A stretch of DNA of 64,000 bases from CAMLHU01 sp039917855 (lineage in GTDB: Bacteria > Gemmatimonadota > Gemmatimonadetes > Gemmatimonadales > GWC2-71-9): contig JBDSIR010000098.1 in the NCBI GenBank assembly GCA_039917855.1, positions 1 to 64,000 of the forward strand, written 5' to 3'. Both the position numbers and the translations under genes were made by a program. Below the pieces are notes generated by a model. It saw nothing but the letters and a program-made list of their open reading frames with translations, made no database searches and was not told the DNA's origin. Shown one piece after another: positions 35,118 through 42,110 of this stretch. How positions within the stretch are numbered: position 1 is the stretch's first letter; the number at the start of each line of letters is the position of its first letter.

Positions 35118-35192
35118 TGGGCGAAGAGGGATTCGAACCCCCGACATCCTGCGTGTAAGGCAGGCGCTCTGGACCAGCTGAGCTATTCGCCC
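35118..35192 (-). tRNA. tRNA-Val (anticodon TAC)
   Basis: Minus-strand cloverleaf with acceptor GGGCGAA/TTCGCCC, D-arm TAGCTCAGCTGGTCCAGAG, anticodon stem CCTGC/GCAGG with loop CTTACAC (anticodon TAC), T-arm GGGGGTTCGAATCCCTC and discriminator A. CCA is not encoded. Its 5' end is only 7 bp after the stop of the DUF3098-like gene, so it is likely processed from a protein-coding transcript. Confidence 0.96.
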
Positions 35193-35199
35193 GGAAGAT

Positions 35200-35388
35200 C
35201 TAGAGGGCCAGACCGACGGGCACCAGCACGCAATATCCAAGGACCAGCAGGATGGAAGCGGGAGTGGTGCTGCCGGACTGAAGAAGCAAGTACCCTGCCA
35301 CGAGGCTCAGGCCCCCCAAGGCGAGGATAACAAGGTTTTTGCGACCGAGGGGGAACCCGCCCCGGCCGGAAGTGGTGGAAGTGGCCAT
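35200..35388 (-). CDS. Small membrane protein, DUF3098-like
   Basis: 62 residues. LGRKNLVILALGGLSLVAGYLLLQSG is followed by ASILLVLGYCVLVPVGLAL, giving two membrane helices. The 'GRKN' entry and spacing resemble DUF3098 proteins, which in Bacteroidota sit near ftsX; this is from memory and not certain. It is followed at once by tRNA-Val and preceded by the peptidase MA-like gene (11 bp). Confidence 0.65.
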   Translation of the reverse strand: MATSTTSGRGGFPLGRKNLVILALGGLSLVAGYLLLQSGSTTPASILLVLGYCVLVPVGLAL

Positions 35389-35399
35389 AGAATTGAAGG

Positions 35400-36335
35400 T
35401 TACAACCGCTGCCCCCCTGGGTCAATCGGCGGCGGCGGAGCCTCGTCGCCATCTGCGACCACCGTCTCCTCCGGGGGGAGGACCCACCCGGTATCGAGCG
35501 CCGCTCGGCGCGGCCGTTCCCGCCGGCGACGGAGACTCCACGCCAGTACGACGGCCAACGCCATGACCAGCCACCACCCGCCGGCGACGAACCAGAGCGC
35601 CCCACGGAACCGGCGTTTGGTCTCCTGCTGCCATTCCGATTCGAACCGGGAGAGGTCCCGCCCGGTCACCGTCTGCACGACCGAGCCGAACTCCTCACCT
35701 GCCGCCAGGCGCTCCAGCAGCGGCGCCAGGTCGCCGCCGGGGATCCGCGCGGCGAGCGCCGTCACCGCCGTGGCGGCCAGTCCGTATGCCCGGTCGACCA
35801 CCGGACCCGCGGCGCGGAGCTGGCCGTCGAGATCGCCCAACGATGGGATTCCGGTAAAGACGATGCTCAGATGAAGTTGGAGCGAGGCGAGGCGGTCCCA
35901 CTCCCCAGCGGCGAGGGCGGCGTACCCTTCGTCGAACCAGAGCGGCAACCGGCTCCTCACCCCGCCCCGGAGCACGAGATGCGCGAGCTCATGCCGGAGG
36001 GTACGCGGGAGATCCGGGAGATCGGCGCGGAGGATGATCGTTCGGCTCTGCGGAAAGGCCACGGCGGCCCCCCACCCCGGCGCCCGCCCCTGTGTAAGGA
36101 TCGCCATCTCACCCGAGTCGGCAACGACCACGAGCTGGAAGGGACCGGGCCCCCGTCGGCCGAAGCCGGGCCAGTTGGTGGGACGCTCGGCGAGCTCGGC
36201 GAGCGCGATGGCGGCGTCGATCCGGCCGGGCGTGGCGACGGCGCGCACCTCACCTACCTGCACCACCCGAAATGAATCGGCCGGGGCCGCCTGTTGTGCG
36301 GTCCCGGCCCACATCAGCAGCACCCAGCCGATCAC
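35400..36335 (-). CDS. Peptidase MA-like membrane protein (gluzincin)
   Basis: 311 residues from GTG at 36335 (GTGA overlap with the TPR gene upstream). A signal-like N-terminus precedes a zinc-protease core: HELAH at 115-119 in RTLRHELAHLVL and WFDEGYAALAAGEW (Glu136) as the third ligand, as in the peptidase MA/DUF1570 group. A membrane helix lies near 245-265 (LWFVAGGWWLVMALAVVLAWSL), then an Arg-rich and acidic tail. The catalytic part would be periplasmic. Substrate unknown. Confidence 0.8.
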   Translation of the reverse strand: MIGWVLLMWAGTAQQAAPADSFRVVQVGEVRAVATPGRIDAAIALAELAERPTNWPGFGRRGPGPFQLVVVADSGEMAILTQGRAPGWGAAVAFPQSRTIILRADLPDLPRTLRHELAHLVLRGGVRSRLPLWFDEGYAALAAGEWDRLASLQLHLSIVFTGIPSLGDLDGQLRAAGPVVDRAYGLAATAVTALAARIPGGDLAPLLERLAAGEEFGSVVQTVTGRDLSRFESEWQQETKRRFRGALWFVAGGWWLVMALAVVLAWSLRRRRERPRRAALDTGWVLPPEETVVADGDEAPPPPIDPGGQRL

Positions 36336-37210
36336 GCCTGGGTGGCGTGCCGCGGGGGCTCCTCGCCCTTCGCCACGAGTTCGAGCATCTCCTTACAGCG
36401 CTTCCCCCAGGGATTGAACTTGTTCGCCTTGTGCCCGTCGCTCCACGCCTGTTTGGCGCCGTCGGGGTCGCCCGAGAACCAGCGCGCGCGGCCGAGCTCA
36501 TACCAGGCCTCGATGAGGTTGGGGCCGAACTGGAGGGTCTTTTCGAAGAACACCTGGGCGTCCTCGAACATCTCGCGCTCGAGATAGACCAGGCCGAGGT
36601 AATAGTGTGCGTACAGGGTGGCCTTGCGGTCGTTGTCGAGCCGGATGGCCTTGGAGAGGTGCTCGATCGCCTCGCCGAATATCCGCTTCTTGAGGCAGAT
36701 GTAGCCCACGTTGATGCGGGCCAGCGAGTTGGCCGGCTCCTTCATCAGCACCTTGGAGAAGGTCGCGAGCGCGTCGTCGTAATCCTCGTGGAGCATCTGG
36801 GCCCAGCCGAGGAGCGACTGCGCCTGGATCTCGTTGGGCGAGAGAGTGAGCGCCTTTTCGAGCGCCTGGATCGCGCCGGAGTAATCACCGAGCGAGATGA
36901 GGCTCCACCCCTTCTCGATGAAAGTGCTGGCGCCGATGTGGTCGGTCTGGACAACCGGGCGCTGGCCGGTGAACATCGGCGCCGGGGCGGTGGCGGTGTC
37001 AGGCGCCTGCTGCTTGTACTTGTCCACCAGCTGGCGGATGTCCTCCTTCAGCTGGCCCAGTTCGGTGAGGGTCCCGTCCACCTGCTTGAACAGGGCGATG
37101 ATCTCGCGCTTCACGATCTCGCGCTCGGCGAACGCCTGCGCGGCGTCCAGCTTGGCGCTGATCTCCTTGTACTGCTGGCGCAGCGAGGTGACGAGTGATT
37201 CAGCGCTCAT
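36332..37210 (-). CDS. Cytoplasmic TPR protein at the end of the Che/Mgl operon
   Basis: 292 residues from ATG at 37210. An N-terminal coiled coil (LVTSLRQQYKEISAKLDAAQAFAEREIVKREIIALFKQVDGTLTELGQLKEDIRQLVDKYK) is followed by four to five TPRs (STFIEKGWSLISLGDYSGAIQALEKALTLSP, AQSLLGWAQMLHEDYDDALATFSKVLMKEP and so on). There is no signal peptide. It starts 7 bp after cheW, so it belongs to the signalling operon and may bridge its components. Confidence 0.8.
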   Translation of the reverse strand: MSAESLVTSLRQQYKEISAKLDAAQAFAEREIVKREIIALFKQVDGTLTELGQLKEDIRQLVDKYKQQAPDTATAPAPMFTGQRPVVQTDHIGASTFIEKGWSLISLGDYSGAIQALEKALTLSPNEIQAQSLLGWAQMLHEDYDDALATFSKVLMKEPANSLARINVGYICLKKRIFGEAIEHLSKAIRLDNDRKATLYAHYYLGLVYLEREMFEDAQVFFEKTLQFGPNLIEAWYELGRARWFSGDPDGAKQAWSDGHKANKFNPWGKRCKEMLELVAKGEEPPRHATQA

Positions 37211-37217
37211 AAATGGA

Positions 37218-37688
37218 TCAGGCCGCACCCACGGACTTGAGGGCCAGCCGCTCCTTGGACGACAGCAGCCGCCCGGCATTGAGGATCACGACGGTGCGAC
37301 TGCCCTCGCGCACGAGAAGGCCGCTGATGTATTCGGCCGCGAGGCCGCGCACCAGCGGCGGCGGGGCGGTGATGGCGCCGCCGTCGATCCGGGCCACGTC
37401 CAGCACCTGGTCGACCACGATGCCGATGCGCTGACCATCGACGTCGATGACCATCATCCGGGTCTCTTCCCCGAGCTCGGCGCCCAGCGACAAGCGCTTG
37501 CGCAGGTCGATCACCGGGACCGCCACCCCCTCGAAGGTCACGACGCCTTCGAGGTAGTCCGGAGACTTGGGAAGGGCGGCGGGCCGCTCGTAACGGAGGA
37601 TGCGCTCGACCTGGAAGACGTTCAGGCCGAACTCCTGGCTCCCCACCCGGAAGCACACGATCTGGATCTCGTCGCCGGTGGTCGTCAC
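37218..37688 (-). CDS. cheW: CheW-like coupling protein (1)
   Basis: 156 residues. A full CheW domain: EIQIVCFRVGSQEFGLNVFQVERILRYERPAALPKSPDYLEGVVTFEGVAVPVIDLRKRLSL, then MMVIDVDGQRIGIVVDQVLDVARI. CheW couples chemoreceptors to CheA. It overlaps the second cheW by 4 bp. This is the most canonical of the three CheW-type genes in the operon. Confidence 0.95.
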   Translation of the reverse strand: MTTTGDEIQIVCFRVGSQEFGLNVFQVERILRYERPAALPKSPDYLEGVVTFEGVAVPVIDLRKRLSLGAELGEETRMMVIDVDGQRIGIVVDQVLDVARIDGGAITAPPPLVRGLAAEYISGLLVREGSRTVVILNAGRLLSSKERLALKSVGAA

Positions 37689-38110
37689 GTGGAGGCTCCC
37701 GCGCCGGCGAGTCGCTCGCCGAGGGCCTTGAGGTCGAGGATAGGGATGGTCCGGTCCTGCTGCCGCGCGAGTGCCGCGGCATAGGGGAGGCCCGGCAGAC
37801 CCGCCGCCGGAAAGACCTCCCCGCGCTGTACCACGAACGCATCGTCCACTTCGAGACAGATGGGGCGTCCGCCGGCCCGCACCAGGACGGTCGCGGTGCC
37901 GCGTTCGGCCGGAGCGGCGTGCCCGGCGAGGAAGGCGCCCAGGTGGAGAAGCGGCACCAAGCGACCCCGGGATTCGGTCACGCCTCGCATCGCGACGAGG
38001 AGGCTCGGGGCCGGGAGCACCGGACCGGGTTCGCCCACTTCCAGGACGTCGGCCGCGGGCAGTCCGAACCGGCGACCGTCGGCCTCGACCTCGAGCCAGG
38101 TGGCATTCAT
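37685..38110 (-). CDS. CheW-like protein (2), divergent
   Basis: 141 residues. A single CheW fold is recognisable (WLEVEADGRRFGLPAADVLEVGEPGPVLPAPSLLVAMRGVTESRGRLVPLLHLGAFL ... TATVLVRAGGRPICLEVDDAFVVQRGEV). It departs from the usual core motifs and ends with DRTIPILDLKALGERLAG. It overlaps both neighbours by 4 bp. It may have a different partner from CheW (1). Confidence 0.85.
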   Translation of the reverse strand: MNATWLEVEADGRRFGLPAADVLEVGEPGPVLPAPSLLVAMRGVTESRGRLVPLLHLGAFLAGHAAPAERGTATVLVRAGGRPICLEVDDAFVVQRGEVFPAAGLPGLPYAAALARQQDRTIPILDLKALGERLAGAGAST

Positions 38111-39195
38111 GCGCGTCGCATCCGATCCAGTTCCTGGCGCACCCGGGCCGGGATGGCGGCCAACGCCATCACGTGATCCGCGCCCCCCGCCTCGAGCGCG
38201 GCCTTCGGCATGCCGTAGATCGTGGCGCTCTCCTTGTCCTGCGCGATGCCGATCCCGCCGGCGTCGTGGAGCGCGCGAAGCCCGACCGCGCCATCGCGCC
38301 CCAGTCCGGTCAGCACTACTCCCACCGCGCGCCTCCCGAACACTTCGGCGACCGACTTGAAGAGCGGATCGGCCGCCGGGCGGACGCCGTGCTCGGTGGG
38401 TCCCTGGTCGAGCACGAGGTAGAGCCCATCGTCGGCGGCGGTGACCCGCATATGATAATCGCCCGGCGCGATGTACGCGGTATCCTGCAGCACCGGCGTG
38501 TGGTCCTCGGCCTCGACGACCCGGTAATGGCTCTGTCCCGCGAGCCGCTCGGCGAGGGAGCGGGTGAACTTGGGCGGCATGTGCTGGACGATCAGGGCGG
38601 CCGCTCCCTGCCCTCGCTCGAGTTGGGGGACCAGATCGGCAAGGGCGCGGGGACCACCGGTCGACGCGGCGATCGCCACGCAGCGCTGGGCCCGGCCCGG
38701 CAGGGCAAAGACATCGTCGGAACTGGGACGCACCACCCGCCGCGGGCGGGCCAGCGGGCTCACGCGGAAGATATCGGCCGCGCGCGCGGCCCGGAGCGCA
38801 TTGAGGAGCCTGGGCTTGAGCACTTCGGCGATCTGCCCGGGGTCGCTGGTGGAGTCGAGCTCCTTGGGCACCAGTTCGACGGCGCCGAGTTCGAGGGCGC
38901 GAATGGCGGCGGCCGTGCCGGCGCCGGCATACGCGCTCACCACGACCACCGGACGCGGCATCTCGGACATGATGTATCCGATGGCGCCGAGCCCGTCGAG
39001 CTCCGGCATCTCGAGGTCCATCGTGACGAGGTCGGGGACCAGCTTGTGGATCTTGCGGAGCGCGTCCTGACCATCGCGTGCCACGCCGACGACCTGGAAC
39101 TCGCCGGACGCATCGATGATCTCACTCAGCACCCGGCGGAACAGGGCGCTGTCGTCGACCACGAGGACGGTGGGGCGTTCAGAGGGGTTGTTCAC
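38107..39195 (-). CDS. cheB: Chemotaxis protein-glutamate methylesterase/glutaminase CheB
   Basis: 362 residues from GTG at 39195. Receiver domain with Asp60 in DLVTMDLEMPELDG as the phosphorylation site, then a linker and the methylesterase domain: the serine of AIAASTGGPRAL, the histidine of IVQHMPPKFTRSLAERL and the aspartate of VLTGLGRDGAVGL. Removes methyl groups from receptor glutamates. It overlaps cheD by 17 bp. Its presence implies methylated receptors encoded elsewhere. Confidence 0.97.
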   Translation of the reverse strand: MNNPSERPTVLVVDDSALFRRVLSEIIDASGEFQVVGVARDGQDALRKIHKLVPDLVTMDLEMPELDGLGAIGYIMSEMPRPVVVVSAYAGAGTAAAIRALELGAVELVPKELDSTSDPGQIAEVLKPRLLNALRAARAADIFRVSPLARPRRVVRPSSDDVFALPGRAQRCVAIAASTGGPRALADLVPQLERGQGAAALIVQHMPPKFTRSLAERLAGQSHYRVVEAEDHTPVLQDTAYIAPGDYHMRVTAADDGLYLVLDQGPTEHGVRPAADPLFKSVAEVFGRRAVGVVLTGLGRDGAVGLRALHDAGGIGIAQDKESATIYGMPKAALEAGGADHVMALAAIPARVRQELDRMRRA

Positions 39196-39667
39196 CGGTC
39201 GCCAGGGTGCGGATCCAGAGCGCGCCATCGGTCGCCTGCAGGCGGATGGAGCGCCCCACCGTGCCCCCCGTGGCCTCCGCGGTGATCGCCACGCCATGCT
39301 CGTGCAGCACCTGGCGCGAGGCCACCACATTCCGTTCCCCCATCTGGACCGCCCCCGACGGGGTCAGATTGCCGAACATCGAGGCCCCCCCGACCAATCG
39401 CGCGGTGACCCGCGTCCGTTCGGCGCCGAGGGCCTGCATCCGCTCGAGCAGGAGCGGGACGGCCGACTGGGGGAACTTCGCGGGGTTCTCGGCCGAACGG
39501 CTGAGGCTCCGGTTGGGGAGCAGAACATGCGCCATGCCGGCCACTTTGGCCACGGGATCGTGCAGGCAGATGGCCACGCAGCTCCCGAGACCGAGGGTGA
39601 CCATCTCACCATCGCCGGCGGCGGTGTTGAGGTCGGCGACCTTCACCACGATGGTGCCGGGCTTCAC
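39179..39667 (-). CDS. cheD: Chemoreceptor glutamine deamidase CheD
   Basis: 162 residues. TLGLGSCVAICLHDPVAKVAGMAHVLLPNRSLS contains the catalytic Cys and His of CheD. ARLVGGASMFGNL and VQMGERNVVASRQVLHEHGVAITAEATGGTVGRSIRLQATDGALWIR complete the family pattern. CheD deamidates receptors and in other bacteria is regulated by CheC, which is also in this operon. It overlaps cheR and cheB. Confidence 0.96.
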   Translation of the reverse strand: MKPGTIVVKVADLNTAAGDGEMVTLGLGSCVAICLHDPVAKVAGMAHVLLPNRSLSRSAENPAKFPQSAVPLLLERMQALGAERTRVTARLVGGASMFGNLTPSGAVQMGERNVVASRQVLHEHGVAITAEATGGTVGRSIRLQATDGALWIRTLATGEQPL

Positions 39668-40491
39668 GAAGCCCTCCGGAAGATCCGTTCGCGCACGTCG
39701 ACCAGCTCCAGCCGCTCGCGGGCGGCGCCGAACAGGGTCTCGACCTTGCCGAGCAGGAGGTACCCCCCGGGAGCGAGCGCCTTGGCGAAGGCATCAAAGA
39801 TCCGGTCCTGACCATCGCGGTCGAAATAGATCACCACGTTGCGGCACACGACCAGGTCGAAGGGAGGGTTCGGCGCCGGCTCGCGCAGGAGATCCTGGCG
39901 CCGCACATCGATCATCCGCTGGAGGGTGGGCACCACCTGTCGGTCATCGATGCCGAGGGGGCGGAAGTACTTCGCGGTGAGCTCCGGCGGCATCTCGATG
40001 AAGGCGGACGAGGGGTACCGGCCGGCGCGGGCGCGGGCCATCACGACCTCGTCGATGTCGGTGGCCACGATCCGCGACCGGGTGGCCCAGAGGTGCTTCC
40101 CCATCCGCTCCGACTCCTCCGCCAGGCACATCGCGAGGGTGTAGGGCTCCTCACCCGAGGAACAGCCGGCGCTCCAGACCCGGACCGCGCCCTCCCGCTG
40201 GGCGAGGAGGCCCGGGAGCACCAGCGTCCGGAGGCGTTCCCAGGTCTCCGGATTGCGATAGAGGCGGGTGACATTGATCGTCAGCGCATCCTTGAGCTTT
40301 TCGAGTTCGCCGGGATCGGAGCGGAGGAGCTCGCTGTAGGCCCCATAGCTCTCGGTGCCTCGGGCCCGCATACGCACCGCGATGCGGCGGCGCAGGACCT
40401 TCTCCTTGTAGTCGGCCAGGGCGAGCCCCGCCGCGCGGGTGATCTCACCCGTGAGCCGGGCGAAGCCCTCGGGATCGCCGGTGAGCATCAC
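39664..40491 (-). CDS. cheR: Chemotaxis protein methyltransferase CheR
   Basis: 275 residues from GTG at 40491, overlapping the upstream TGA (GTGA); an ATG is the very next codon. The N-terminal helical domain (YKEKVLRRRIAVRMRARGTESYGAYSELL) is followed by the SAM-binding domain (RVWSAGCSSGEEPYTLAMCL, IVATDIDEVVMARARAGRYP, DLVVCRNVVIYFD). It has no TPR extension. It methylates receptor glutamates. Confidence 0.96.
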   Translation of the reverse strand: MMLTGDPEGFARLTGEITRAAGLALADYKEKVLRRRIAVRMRARGTESYGAYSELLRSDPGELEKLKDALTINVTRLYRNPETWERLRTLVLPGLLAQREGAVRVWSAGCSSGEEPYTLAMCLAEESERMGKHLWATRSRIVATDIDEVVMARARAGRYPSSAFIEMPPELTAKYFRPLGIDDRQVVPTLQRMIDVRRQDLLREPAPNPPFDLVVCRNVVIYFDRDGQDRIFDAFAKALAPGGYLLLGKVETLFGAARERLELVDVRERIFRRAS

Positions 40492-42110
40492 GCCGACGCC
40501 GTCTCCAGCGCCTCGAGATTGGTCCGGGCGAGCTGATGGCCAGGATTGAGCTGCAGCACGCGCTTCCAGTGCTCCCGCGCCGTGGCGGTGTCGCGTTGGC
40601 GGAAGGCGATGTTGCCGAGCTTGAAGAACAGGTCGTCGCCCAGGTCGGGGGCGAGCTTGGCCGCGCGCTGGTAGGCCCCCGCGGCCTCCTCGTACTTGCC
40701 GCCGCGATAGAGGAGATCGCCCAGGTTCTTCGAGAGTTGCGGGAGCGTGGGGTCGTCGCGCAACGCCTCGCGGACCACCGACTCGCTCCGTTCGAGGTCA
40801 CCCATCAACTCGAGGAGGACGCCGAAGTTGTTGCGGAGCGCGGGGTGGTGCTGATAGCGCTGCACCCCTTCCTCCGCGGTGCGGAGGGCGTTCTCGAGGT
40901 CGCTGTCGAGCGCCTGCGCCAGCCCCATCGCCCAGAACCAGACGGCGGGGGGCTGCTTCTCCCCGTGCAGTTCGCGAGCACGCTGGAGCCGGCCGACGGC
41001 GACGTGGGGATCACCCTTCTTGAGGGCGGTGATGGCCCAACCGGTCATAAGCCGCGGGTCCTCCCGCGAACGGCTGACGGCCTCGCCGTAGCACGCCTCC
41101 GCGTCGGCGATGCGCCCCAACTGCTCCATCCCGAACGCCAGGTTGGCGAGCACCGCGGGCCGCGGTCCACCCCGTTCGCCGGCGACCTTGAGCGATTCCA
41201 CCGCATCGGCCCACTTGGCCTGCTTGAGCGAGATCAGCCCGATGAAGAACGGCGCGCTCGCCTCCGACGGTCGCAGGTCGGCCACGCGGCGGAACTCACG
41301 CTGGGCCTCATCGAGCATCCCGGTCTTGAAGAAGGCGATGCCGAGATTGCGGTGTTCCTCGATGCGGGCGGCGTTGACCTTGGGCTCGGCGGAGACGGCG
41401 GAGCTCCCGGCGCGGTGCGCGAACCCGGCGGTGATGAGCCCGTAGAGCGACTTGCCGACCTCGAACTCGACGAGCCCCGAATCCTCGACCAGCTGATGGA
41501 TGTCGCGCTTGCCGTCGAGCAGCGGGACGATGCGCTCCTGCTCGGCCGAGAGCTGCACCTCCGACTCGGAAAGGTGCTTCTGGTCGACGGTGAAGATCAG
41601 GTCGAAGCTGGGGATCTTCTTTTCGATGAGGCTCCACTCATCGACCCGGCGGGCGCCCTCGAGAAGGAGCGACTCGGGATTGATCCTGACGAGGAAGTCC
41701 TGGCGCTCGGGCTTGACCCCGGCCTCGAAGTTGAACGTCCCGCTGGTCCAGGTGAAGAGGAAATAGACCGCTTCCTCGATCTGGACCCGCATGTATTCCT
41801 CGAGCTCGGGCCGCTTGATCGCAGCGATGTTCACCAGGATCTCGCCCAGCTTCTGTTCGCGGAACTCCTCCTGCATCGCGATGGCCTGCCCGAGCTGTTC
41901 CTCGGTGATCTTGCCGTTCTTGACCAGGATGTCGCCAAGGCGGTCGCGACGGTTGACGATGGACGCGTAGCAGATGCGTCCCTCGTCGAAGTAGATGTAG
42001 CCGAAGTTCTGCTTGTCTGCGACGGCGAGACAGCCGGTCTTCCGCCCCAGCGACAGCAGCTGGAGGACGTCCGGGAGGGACGCTTCCTTGAGACTCCCCT
42101 TGATGGCCAC
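40488..42110 (-). CDS. DUF4388-TPR protein (1)
   Basis: 540 residues from GTG at 42110 (TAGTG overlap with the DnaA-like gene). An N-terminal DUF4388 domain (AIKGSLKEASLPDVLQLLSLGRKTGCLAVADKQNFGYIYFDEGRICYA) is followed by a winged-helix-like part with GDILVKNGKITEEQLGQAIAMQEE, an ARRVDEWSLIEKKIP segment, and six or more TPRs to the end. DUF4388 occurs in PatA-type and myxobacterial signalling proteins. The protein resembles the 378-residue product at 46373-47509 over its first 240 residues, so the two are paralogues in one operon. Confidence 0.85.
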   Translation of the reverse strand: MAIKGSLKEASLPDVLQLLSLGRKTGCLAVADKQNFGYIYFDEGRICYASIVNRRDRLGDILVKNGKITEEQLGQAIAMQEEFREQKLGEILVNIAAIKRPELEEYMRVQIEEAVYFLFTWTSGTFNFEAGVKPERQDFLVRINPESLLLEGARRVDEWSLIEKKIPSFDLIFTVDQKHLSESEVQLSAEQERIVPLLDGKRDIHQLVEDSGLVEFEVGKSLYGLITAGFAHRAGSSAVSAEPKVNAARIEEHRNLGIAFFKTGMLDEAQREFRRVADLRPSEASAPFFIGLISLKQAKWADAVESLKVAGERGGPRPAVLANLAFGMEQLGRIADAEACYGEAVSRSREDPRLMTGWAITALKKGDPHVAVGRLQRARELHGEKQPPAVWFWAMGLAQALDSDLENALRTAEEGVQRYQHHPALRNNFGVLLELMGDLERSESVVREALRDDPTLPQLSKNLGDLLYRGGKYEEAAGAYQRAAKLAPDLGDDLFFKLGNIAFRQRDTATAREHWKRVLQLNPGHQLARTNLEALETASA

